Shown here one piece after another: positions 1-5,293 of a DNA stretch of 5,293 nucleotides. Source of the stretch: Gemmatimonadota bacterium (GTDB lineage: Bacteria > Latescibacterota > UBA2968 > UBA8231); contig JAPOZF010000740.1 of NCBI GenBank assembly GCA_026706165.1, forward strand, positions 1-5,293. Reading direction: 5' to 3'. The notes beneath the pieces were generated by a model, which saw only the letters and a list, made by a program, of their open reading frames with translations, was not told where the DNA came from and made no database searches. Each line of letters starts with the position of its first letter. The first letter of the stretch is position 1. The position numbers and the translations under genes were made by a program.

Positions 1-439
1 GGGAGACTCCCACTGGTGGGTGCGGGCGTTCGCCGCCGGCGCCCTCGCCCCCATGGGCGCCGAGGCCGCCGAGGCGGTCCCGGCCATGACCGCGGCCCTC
101 GGGGACGATCACTGGTGGGTGCGCAGGAACGCCGCCGAGGCGCTGGGGACGGCCGGCCTGTACGGCGGCGGGCTCGTGAGGGAAATGGGAAGGCTGCTCG
201 GCGACGGCGACTACCGCGTCCGCCGCAACGCGGCGCTGACCCTGGCGAAGATCGGCCCGGAAGCCGAGGCAGCGGTCCCCGCCATCCTGCCGCTGCTGGG
301 GGACGAGAACCGCTACAACCGCTTCTACGGGGGGCTGGCCCTGCGCCGCATCGGCACGGCGAGGGCAGGCGAAGCGCTGCTCGACTCCCTGTTCGAGTCC
401 CGCTGGTGCCCCCTTACCAGCACGGACGACATGTACTGA
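1..439 (+). CDS. HEAT-repeat protein, C-terminal part (5' end outside window)
   Basis: The frame is open from base 2 to the TGA at 437-439 and gives 145 residues. Three consecutive 33-residue units can be read. Each starts with G-D (GDSHWWVRAF, GDDHWWVRRNAAEAL, GDGDYRVRRNAALTLAKIG) and ends in a V-P/M-x(4)-L-L type second helix. A fourth, degenerate unit starts GDENRYNRFYGGLALRRIG. The V-R-x-x-A-A-x-x-L-x-x-I/M-G core with an alanine-rich second helix is typical of PBS-lyase-type HEAT-like repeats, which form alpha-solenoids used for protein binding or scaffolding. The protein ends in a non-repeat tail, ESRWCPLTSTDDMY, with one cysteine. A GTG at 20 could be taken as a start, but the repeat signature GDSHWWV begins upstream of it, so the gene must begin left of the window. 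No enzyme domain is visible. The gene converges on the ABC operon and is probably unrelated to it. The family call is good; the function is unknown. Confidence 0.85.
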   Translation, partial: GDSHWWVRAFAAGALAPMGAEAAEAVPAMTAALGDDHWWVRRNAAEALGTAGLYGGGLVREMGRLLGDGDYRVRRNAALTLAKIGPEAEAAVPAILPLLGDENRYNRFYGGLALRRIGTARAGEALLDSLFESRWCPLTSTDDMY

Positions 440-534
440 ACCTCAGGCAGGGGCACCCGGCCGGGGGGCGATCAGCGCTTCGGACGGTTTGACGCTCAGC
501 GCGGGAAGCCGGGTCATTCCGGCCGAAACAAGGG

Positions 535-551
535 CCCGCGAATCGCGTGGG
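535..551 (-). terminator. Possible weak terminator hairpin after the ABC operon
   Basis: A hairpin of CCC-G-C-G pairing with CGC-T-GGG (one G-U pair, 5-nt loop) lies about 50 bases past the stop codon of the binding-protein gene. Read on the minus strand it is followed by a modestly T-rich stretch, CCTTGTTTCGG (524-534), with no proper T-run. A second stem, GCCGG/CCGGC (508-512 with 519-523, 6-nt loop), lies just beyond it. Both sit in the gap between two convergent genes, where terminators are expected. Small GC-rich stems are common by chance at this base composition, so this is only a candidate. Confidence 0.25.
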
Positions 552-598
552 AGCAGCGCGTGATCACAGCCGGCTCGCACGCCGACGGTTGCAACCCC

Positions 599-1915
599 CT
601 ACCCCCGGACCATGCCGTAGTGCGTCGCGAAGATGCTCTCGAGGTTCTCGACCAGCTGCTCGGCGGTGATCTCGCGGGCCACCATGAAGCGGTTCCACTC
701 GTTCCAGTACTGGCGGTAGAGAAACGGCTCGGCCCCTTCGAGGCCGAAAGAGAAGGGGAAGAACCGCTCGGTGTTCCCCAGGATCAGCTCCAGTCCCTGC
801 TGCACGTCCGGCAGCTCCATCCCGGGATAGGAGCTCACCATGCGGGTGGTGCGCACCATCTCCGACTGGAACCAGCGGCTGCTGACGATGCGCAGGTAGC
901 GGGCGGCGTGCTCCGGGTGCCTCGCCCTGGCCGGAACCGACAGGGTGATCAGGGAACCGATCAGCTCGCGCGGGCTGCCGGCGCCACCCGGCACCTGCGG
1001 GAAGCGGAAGGCATACATCCGGAAGCCCTCCATCATCACTTCGGTGCGTCCCGCGGTAAGCCAGGAGCCGACGAACACGGTGGCGGCTTTTTCCTGCCAG
1101 AAGATCAGCTCGGACTCGATGTGGTTGAGGCCGGCGAACCCCTCGACGAAGTACCCCCTGTCGAGCAGCTCGCCGACCATCCTCGCGGCGCGCAGGAAGC
1201 CGTCCCCGGTCCAGGGAACGCTGCGCTGCGGGTCGCGGAAGGCGCGCCGCACCTTGTCGGATCCGAGAATCCGCTGCGCCAGGTGGTCGAACCACCAGCT
1301 CGTGTACCAGTGGATCCCGTCCTGGGTGATCGGGGTGATCCCCGCCCTTTTCAGGCGCTCGCAGTTGTCGACGAACTCGTCCCAGGTCTCCGGGTTGAGG
1401 CTGGCGCCTGCCTTCTCGTAGAGGCGGCGGTTGCAGTACACCTGCAGCGAGATGACGCTTATCGGAACCGCGTAGAACCGCCCTTTCCAGGAAATGGCGT
1501 CGTGGTAGAGGGGATCGAGCGTCTCCAGCCAGGTCTTCCCCGGGGTGTCGTACGCCGGCCACTGCATGTAGTCGGTGATGTCGAGCACGTGCCCCTGCTC
1601 GACGTAGGAGTAGGTCAGCCCGGTCTCGGCCGTGGCGAACGACATGATGTCCGGCGGATTCCCCTCCATCACCCGGATCATCAGCTCCTGGTAGCCGCCC
1701 CCTCCGCCGCTGGCCGGCTCGATGCGGATCTCGGGATGGTCCTGCTCGAAGCGGTCGACGGCCTTCCAGTGCAGCTGGTTCCAGGGAGTCGCCCCGGCGC
1801 GCGGCCCCAGGCCGGAGACCTCCATCACCTTTTCGTCCGGCAGGTGGGAATCGCAGCCGGCGGCCAGGGCGCCGGCACCGGCGCCGGCGCACTTGAGGAA
1901 ACTCCTGCGGTCCAT
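599..1915 (-). CDS. ABC transporter extracellular solute-binding lipoprotein, carbohydrate type (SBP family 1)
   Basis: This 438-residue protein captures the substrate outside the cytoplasmic membrane and delivers it to the permeases encoded upstream. Its N-terminus, MDRRSFLKCAGAGAG, carries a twin-arginine motif (R3-R4-S-F-L-K) and a short Ala/Gly hydrophobic stretch. A lipobox LAAGC follows, with the lipidated cysteine at residue 21, so it is predicted to be a Tat-exported lipoprotein. The mature part follows the MalE-like family 1 pattern: a W-x(3)-V-D-R-F-E-x-D-H-P-E-I start (about 50-63), a Gly-rich turn at 70-74, PPDIMSF (87-93), AVPISVISLQVYCNRRLYEKAG (149-170) and NPETWDEF (174-181). 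An aromatic cluster at 203-209 could help stack sugar rings. Length is normal for the family. The ATG lies 5 nt after the preceding permease stop and has the Shine-Dalgarno sequence AAGGGA at a spacing of 8. It is the last gene of the operon. The family is clear; the substrate is not identifiable. Confidence 0.95.
   Translation of the reverse strand: MDRRSFLKCAGAGAGALAAGCDSHLPDEKVMEVSGLGPRAGATPWNQLHWKAVDRFEQDHPEIRIEPASGGGGGYQELMIRVMEGNPPDIMSFATAETGLTYSYVEQGHVLDITDYMQWPAYDTPGKTWLETLDPLYHDAISWKGRFYAVPISVISLQVYCNRRLYEKAGASLNPETWDEFVDNCERLKRAGITPITQDGIHWYTSWWFDHLAQRILGSDKVRRAFRDPQRSVPWTGDGFLRAARMVGELLDRGYFVEGFAGLNHIESELIFWQEKAATVFVGSWLTAGRTEVMMEGFRMYAFRFPQVPGGAGSPRELIGSLITLSVPARARHPEHAARYLRIVSSRWFQSEMVRTTRMVSSYPGMELPDVQQGLELILGNTERFFPFSFGLEGAEPFLYRQYWNEWNRFMVAREITAEQLVENLESIFATHYGMVRG
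1869..1890 (-). repeat. GC-only low-complexity run coding the signal-peptide Ala-Gly stretch
   Basis: These 22 bases are almost entirely G and C, in overlapping GCCGGC/GGCGCC units. They encode the alternating Ala-Gly residues 10-16 of the lipoprotein signal peptide. The run is coding low complexity, not a separate element. It is a plausible place for slippage or sequencing error, although the reading frame is intact. Confidence 0.5.
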
Positions 1916-1920
1916 TGATC

Positions 1921-2772
1921 CTATCCCTTGATGGCCCCCACCGTGAGCCCCTCGGTGATGCGGTCCTGAAGCAGGATGAAGACGACGATGAGCGGCAGCA
2001 TGACGATGACGAGCCCGGCGAACAGCTCGGTCCAGCGCGACTCCGTCGACATGTTGAAGAACAGGGTCTGCAGGCCGCGGGCAAGGGTGTAGAGCTTGCC
2101 GCTGCGCAGCAGGATCAGCGACCAGAAGAACTCGTTCCAGGTGTTGATGAAGCTGAAGATCGAGACCGTGATCAGGCCCGGCCTGGCCAGGGGCAGCATG
2201 ATGGTCCAGAAGGTCCGCCACGGCGAGGCCCCGTCGATCAGGGCCGCCTCCTCCAACTGGGTCGGCAGCGTCCTGAAGAAGGCGGTCAGCACGAACACGG
2301 AGAACGGCAGCCCGGTGGCGACGTAGATCAGGATGAGGCCGGCGTGGCTGTTGGTCAGGCGCATCTGGCGCATCTGCACGAACAGCGGAAACAGGTAGAG
2401 CATCGCCGGCACCATCATCCCCGCGAGGAAGAGGTAGAAGAGGAACTGCCGCCCCGGAAACACCACGCGCGCCAGCACGTACGCCGCCATAGCCGCCAGC
2501 AGCACCGTCGCCACCGTCGACACGACGCTTATGTAGGCGGTGTTGAAGAAGTAGTCTCCGATCTCGGCATTGGCCCAGGCGTACCGGTAGTTGCTCCACT
2601 TCCATTCCCCCGGCAGCGCCCAGGTGCTGGCGAAGAACTCGGGGTTGGATTTGAGCGAGGTGTAGACCACCCATGCCAGGGCGCCGGCCGAGCTGAGGCA
2701 GTACGCCATCAGCAGGAAAACGGTGGTCACCCGGAGGAGGAGGGCGGCCATCCGGTCGCGGGGATCGGTCAT
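1921..2772 (-). CDS. MalG-type sugar ABC transporter permease (second pair)
   Basis: This is a 283-residue inner-membrane subunit of a CUT1-type importer. It forms the translocation channel together with the MalF-type protein encoded directly upstream. Six hydrophobic segments fit about 13-38, 78-101, 109-131, 144-166, 195-219 and 248-268. The first periplasmic loop (40-77) contains a W-S-N-Y-R-Y-A-W motif typical of the family. The EAA loop reads QLEEAALIDGASPWRTFW (172-189) followed by I-M-L-P-L-A-R-P. Its Glu-Ala-Ala at 175-177 and Asp-Gly-Ala at 180-182 are intact; this loop docks on the ATPase. The C-terminus, RITEGLTVGAIKG, is the usual MalG-like ending, so the protein is complete. The ATG overlaps the upstream TGA by one base (TGATG), and no strong Shine-Dalgarno is seen, so translation is probably coupled. 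The solute-binding gene follows 5 nt downstream. Family assignment is firm; the substrate is unknown. Confidence 0.96.
   Translation of the reverse strand: MTDPRDRMAALLLRVTTVFLLMAYCLSSAGALAWVVYTSLKSNPEFFASTWALPGEWKWSNYRYAWANAEIGDYFFNTAYISVVSTVATVLLAAMAAYVLARVVFPGRQFLFYLFLAGMMVPAMLYLFPLFVQMRQMRLTNSHAGLILIYVATGLPFSVFVLTAFFRTLPTQLEEAALIDGASPWRTFWTIMLPLARPGLITVSIFSFINTWNEFFWSLILLRSGKLYTLARGLQTLFFNMSTESRWTELFAGLVIVMLPLIVVFILLQDRITEGLTVGAIKG
1924..1929 (-). promoter_or_regulatory. Ribosome binding site of the solute-binding protein gene
   Basis: AAGGGA on the minus strand lies within the last two sense codons (Lys-Gly) of the upstream permease and is 8 nt from the ATG at 1913-1915. It supports that start, which also yields the intact Tat/lipobox signal. 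Confidence 0.6.
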
Positions 2773-3650
2773 CAGTACTCGACCACTTCGCGGCGCATCA
2801 GCCGGCTGACGGCGAGACTGAAGACGAGGACGAGGAGGAACATCACCACCCCCATGGCCGAGGCGTAGCCGATGCTCTGCCCCTGGAAACCGGACCAGTA
2901 GAGGTAGGTTCCGATCACCTCGACGACGTTGGGATAGCCCCGGGTGATCACGAAGATCAGCGCGAAGGCCTGCACCGAGCCGATGATCCAGAGCACGACG
3001 AGCACCTGCACCACGTCCCACAGCAGGGGCAGGGTCACGTGCCGGAACTTCTGCCAGCCGTCGGCCCCGTCGAGCTCGGCCGACTCGTAGTAGCTGCGCG
3101 GAATCTTCTGCAGCCCCGCCAGGAACAGGATCACGAAGGTTCCCAGCCCCTGCCAGATCATCGCCACGGTGATCGCCGGCAGCCCGGTGCCGCGGCTGCC
3201 GAGCCAGGGCTGCGCCCAGGAGGAGAGCCCAAGGCTGCGCAGGGTTTCGTTGAGCAGGCCGATCACCGGGTTGTAGATGCTGCCCCAGAGCGCCGCGGTG
3301 ACCACCACGGAGAGCAGCGTCGGCGCGAAGATGATGAACTTGAGGAGGCGCTCGAACGGCGGTTTCTGCGACAGGACCACGGCGAACAGCAGGCTCAGCG
3401 GAAAGATCAGCGCGAACCCGAGCACCGAGAACCAGGCGACGTTCTCCAACGACGTGACGAAGGTCTTGTCGTTGAAGGCGCGCTCGAAGTTGGCGAGGCC
3501 GACGAACTCCTTCTCCGCGGTGATCCCCGACCAGGAGGTGGTCGAGTACCAGAAGGCGTTGAGGGCCGGCGCCACGAAGAAGACGCAGTGCAGGACCAGG
3601 GCGGGGCCCAGCAGCGGCACCACGAGCTTGCGGAGCTCTCGCTGAATCAC
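2772..3650 (-). CDS. MalF-type sugar ABC transporter permease (second pair)
   Basis: This 292-residue inner-membrane permease pairs with the MalG-type protein that follows. Hydrophobic segments lie at about 10-34, 72-95, 105-124, 158-182, 210-236 and 262-284, giving the six-helix short MalF form without the large MalF P2 domain of E. coli. Family marks are FVGLANFERAF (49-59), FAPTLLSVVVTAALWG (108-123), YNPVIGLLNE (126-135) and the EAA loop SYYESAELDGADGWQKF (186-202) followed by RHVTLPLL. The second loop residue of EAA is Ser190 rather than Ala, while Asp-Gly-Ala 194-196 is intact. The usual GGP element before the fifth periplasmic loop reads RGYPN (237-241). The start is GTG at 3648-3650; an in-frame TGA lies just upstream and no ATG is available. 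The gap after the preceding stop is 16 nt and contains no good Shine-Dalgarno. The gene's stop overlaps the next ATG. Family assignment is firm. Confidence 0.95.
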   Translation of the reverse strand: MIQRELRKLVVPLLGPALVLHCVFFVAPALNAFWYSTTSWSGITAEKEFVGLANFERAFNDKTFVTSLENVAWFSVLGFALIFPLSLLFAVVLSQKPPFERLLKFIIFAPTLLSVVVTAALWGSIYNPVIGLLNETLRSLGLSSWAQPWLGSRGTGLPAITVAMIWQGLGTFVILFLAGLQKIPRSYYESAELDGADGWQKFRHVTLPLLWDVVQVLVVLWIIGSVQAFALIFVITRGYPNVVEVIGTYLYWSGFQGQSIGYASAMGVVMFLLVLVFSLAVSRLMRREVVEY

Positions 3651-3666
3651 GGAACCGGGAGGAGCC

Positions 3667-4581
3667 TTAGGTCTTCATGCCGCTCAGGCTGATTCCCCCC
3701 ACCAGGTAGCGCTGGGCGAGCAGGAACAGCGCGATCAGGGGGGCCGCGCCCATGACGCTGGCGGCGAAGATCCGCGGCCAGTCGGCGCCCCCCTCGGAGC
3801 GGAAAAAGCTCAGGCCGACGGTCAGCGGATAGAAGTCCTGGTTGGTCAGCACCACCAGCGGCCACTCGAACATGTTCCAGGAAGCCATGAAGGTGAACAA
3901 GCCCAGGGTGATAAGGGCCGGCTTCGAGAGCGGCAGGATGACGTGCCAGAGGATGCCCCAGGTGCCGCAGCCGTCGATGCGGGCGGCGTGCTCCAGCTCG
4001 GCGGGGATGTTGAGGAAGAACTGGCGCAGCAGGAAGATACCGAAGGCGCCGGCGAACATCGGCACGACGACCCCCCAGAGCGTGTCGACGAGCCCGAGCT
4101 CGCGCACGACGAGGAAGTTGGGTATCAGCAGCACCGCGGGAGGCACCATCATCGTCGACAGCAGCAGGGTGAACAGGAACTCCCGCCCCCTGAACTGCAT
4201 GCGCGCGAAGGCATAGGCGGCCAGGATGTTGAAGAACAGCTGCACGACGGTGATCAGCGACGCGAAAATGGCGCTGTTCGACAGGTAGCGGTCGACGTTC
4301 CCGAACTGGATGGCGTCGACGTAGTTCTTCCAGACCGGCCAGTCCGACCCCGGCCAGTCGAGGGCGCTCGGCTCGCCGCGGGCGTGAGCGAGGCGGTGCC
4401 CGATCTGGAAGCGGGGCGGAATCATGCTCTGACGGTCCTCGGCGAACTCGCGCCGCGTCTTGAACGAGGAGCCCAGCATGTACACGTACGGGTAGGTCAT
4501 GACCACCGCCCCGAGGATCATCGCCAGCAGCGCCAGGGTCGGCGCCGAGAACAGCCGTGCCGTGAGCTTGCGGTTTCTCAA
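3667..4581 (-). CDS. MalG-type sugar ABC transporter permease (first pair), TTG start
   Basis: This 304-residue inner-membrane permease is the partner of the MalF-type protein upstream. Hydrophobic segments fit about 13-37, 101-126, 134-155, 167-189, 221-244 and 272-291. The EAA loop is IPAELEHAARIDGCGTWGIL (192-211), then W-H-V-I-L-P-L-S-K-P. Position 198 is His where Glu is usual, and 205 is Cys where Ala is usual. The C-terminus, RYLVGGISLSGMKT, matches the family's G-x(4)-G-x-K-x ending. I chose TTG (4579-4581) because it overlaps the upstream stop in TTGA, has AGGTG 5 nt before it, and keeps the first membrane helix whole; the first in-frame ATG would cut into that helix. The first periplasmic loop (about 41-100) is roughly 20 residues longer than in the other MalG-type protein of this operon, with a Trp/Pro-rich stretch near 74-84. 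The next gene begins 16 nt later. Family assignment is firm; the start is likely. Confidence 0.95.
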   Translation of the reverse strand: MRNRKLTARLFSAPTLALLAMILGAVVMTYPYVYMLGSSFKTRREFAEDRQSMIPPRFQIGHRLAHARGEPSALDWPGSDWPVWKNYVDAIQFGNVDRYLSNSAIFASLITVVQLFFNILAAYAFARMQFRGREFLFTLLLSTMMVPPAVLLIPNFLVVRELGLVDTLWGVVVPMFAGAFGIFLLRQFFLNIPAELEHAARIDGCGTWGILWHVILPLSKPALITLGLFTFMASWNMFEWPLVVLTNQDFYPLTVGLSFFRSEGGADWPRIFAASVMGAAPLIALFLLAQRYLVGGISLSGMKT

Positions 4582-5293
4582 TCGTACACCTGCCGCGAGC
4601 GGAAGATGCGCATCTGGAAGAAGACGAAGACGAACACGGCGATGAAAAGCAGCCAGGCCAGGGCCGAGGCGTACCCCATCTGCCCGGCCACGGCGAAGGC
4701 GTTGATGAAGATCGTGTAGGCGACGACCTCGGTGCTCCGTTCCGGCCCCCCCAGGGTCATGATGTAGACCGAGGTGAAGACCTGGAACGAGCTGATGATC
4801 GTCATCACCGTGACGAACACCAGGGTGTTGCGCAGCATCGGGACGGTGACGTGGCGGAACTGCTGCCAGCGGCCGGCGCCGTCGACGCGGGCCGCCTCGT
4901 ACAGGTGCGGCGGGATGTCGGCGAGGCCGGCGAGGAATATGACCATGTTGTAGCCGGCCCCCGCCCAGACGCCGAGAATGGCGAGGGCCGGCAGGGCGGT
5001 GTGCGACTTGTCGAGGAGCTGCCCCCAGTTGCCGAAGATGTGGTAGAAGACCAGCGCCACGACCACCCCCGGGGTGATCGAGGGCAGGAAGTAGAGGGTG
5101 CGGAAGAACGGCTGCCCCACCGGGGCGCGCTGGCATAACATCGCCAGGGGCAGGGCGGTTATCAGCACCCCCACGACGCTCATGGCCACGTACAGGGCGG
5201 TGGTGCGCATCGTCAGCCAGAAGAAGCTGTCCCCGGAGAACAGGGCGCGGCGGTAGTTGTCGAAGCCGATGAAACCGGTGGCGCCGGCGTAGG
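4578..5293 (-). CDS. MalF-type sugar ABC transporter permease (first pair), 5' end outside window
   Basis: The visible 237 codons run from the right edge to a TGA at 4578-4580. An ATG at 5208-5210 is internal: the frame stays open beyond it and encodes FIGFDNYRRALFSGDSFFW, the conserved segment that precedes the second helix in MalF-type permeases. Probably some 50-60 residues, including the first helix, lie outside the window. Visible hydrophobic segments (window numbering from the edge) are about 32-52, 63-85, 98-122, 155-176 and 207-226. The EAA loop is LYEAARVDGAGRWQQF (130-145) followed by RHVTVPML, an essentially consensus ATPase-docking site. MTLGGPERSTEVVAYTIF (178-195) is the typical late periplasmic loop. 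The region between the third and fourth helices is about 16 residues shorter than in the second MalF-type protein. The stop overlaps the next gene by 4 nt. Family assignment is firm. Confidence 0.95.
   Translation of the reverse strand, partial: YAGATGFIGFDNYRRALFSGDSFFWLTMRTTALYVAMSVVGVLITALPLAMLCQRAPVGQPFFRTLYFLPSITPGVVVALVFYHIFGNWGQLLDKSHTALPALAILGVWAGAGYNMVIFLAGLADIPPHLYEAARVDGAGRWQQFRHVTVPMLRNTLVFVTVMTIISSFQVFTSVYIMTLGGPERSTEVVAYTIFINAFAVAGQMGYASALAWLLFIAVFVFVFFQMRIFRSRQVYD
4587..4591 (-). promoter_or_regulatory. Ribosome binding site deciding the TTG start of the first MalG-type gene
   Basis: AGGTG on the minus strand lies within the last codons of the upstream permease, 5 nt from TTG at 4579-4581. 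Together with the TTGA stop/start overlap it argues for this non-ATG start and for translational coupling. Confidence 0.5.

Noticed and set aside
20..439. HEAT gene starting at the GTG at position 20
   Set aside because: The repeat signature GDSHWWV begins before this codon and the frame is open to the left edge, so the GTG is internal.
16..492. 158-codon plus-strand frame overlapping the HEAT gene
   Set aside because: Arg/Gly/Pro-rich shadow of the HEAT frame, which has clear repeat structure.
560..1918. 452-codon open frame on the plus strand opposite the binding-protein gene
   Set aside because: It is antisense to a clear family 1 binding protein; its product is rich in Gly, Arg, His, Pro and Val with no domain. 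Long antisense open frames are expected at this GC content.
599..2674. A 691-residue minus-strand frame that would add about 250 residues in front of the binding protein
   Set aside because: The extra part overlaps the second MalG-type permease out of frame and is Arg/Gly-rich noise. The true start is the ATG at 1913-1915, with a Tat/lipobox signal and a Shine-Dalgarno.
1915..2868. 317-codon plus-strand open frame opposite the second MalG-type gene
   Set aside because: The product is very rich in Gln, Glu, Arg, His and Gly without structure, the mirror of hydrophobic permease codons; a shadow.
1921..3021. A 366-residue version of the second MalG-type permease
   Set aside because: Residues before the ATG at 2770-2772 overlap the second MalF-type gene in another frame and are not permease-like.
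3842..4719. Plus-strand open frames opposite the first MalG-type gene
   Set aside because: They are antisense to a certain permease and show no family signature.
3667..5136. A 489-residue minus-strand frame extending the first MalG-type permease upstream
   Set aside because: The extension runs out of frame through the first MalF-type gene and is Pro/Arg/His-rich. The protein proper starts at the TTG at 4579-4581.
4578..5210. First MalF-type permease starting at the ATG at 5208-5210
   Set aside because: The frame continues to the right edge and encodes the conserved FIGFDNYRRALF segment, so the ATG is internal.
1..5293. Search for CRISPR arrays, tRNA or rRNA genes, insertion sequences and attachment sites
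   Set aside because: No regularly spaced repeats apart from the in-gene HEAT units, no cloverleaf or transposase, and almost no non-coding space outside 440-598.

Overview
This GC-rich window holds most of one sugar-type ABC importer operon on the minus strand, plus the 3' end of an unrelated HEAT-repeat gene on the plus strand. The dense GC-rich coding, the HEAT-repeat protein, the Tat-type lipoprotein binding protein and the importer without a local ATPase suggest a bacterium with many carbohydrate transporters. Planctomycetota, Verrucomicrobiota/Lentisphaerota, Armatimonadota and similar uncultured lineages are possibilities. Nothing here fixes the phylum.

Layout, left to right. Positions 1-439 (+) are the C-terminal 145 residues of a protein built of 33-residue HEAT-like repeats, cut by the left edge. 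Positions 440-598 are a convergent intergenic gap with two small GC-rich hairpins. One of them (535-551) may be a weak terminator for the minus-strand operon. From 599 to the right edge every base except two short gaps is minus-strand coding.

In transcription order (right to left) the operon is: a MalF-type permease (4578 to beyond 5293, 5' end missing), a MalG-type permease (3667-4581, TTG start), a second MalF-type permease (2772-3650, GTG start), a second MalG-type permease (1921-2772) and a lipoprotein solute-binding protein (599-1915). The junctions are a 4-nt overlap, a 16-nt gap, a 1-nt overlap and a 5-nt gap, so one transcript with translational coupling is likely. Its promoter must lie beyond the right edge.

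All four permeases carry a recognisable EAA loop, the cytoplasmic contact site for the ABC ATPase, and belong to the MalF/MalG (CUT1, carbohydrate uptake) group. The two pairs differ clearly from each other and do not look like a recent duplication. No ATPase is encoded here, so a shared MsmK/MsmX/MalK-type ATPase elsewhere, or one beyond the right edge, is expected. The substrate is probably a sugar, oligosaccharide or similar polyol, but it cannot be named from the sequence. The main point of interest is the arrangement of two complete-looking permease pairs followed by a single binding protein. I see no sign of a wholly new type of system, mobile element, CRISPR array or RNA gene.
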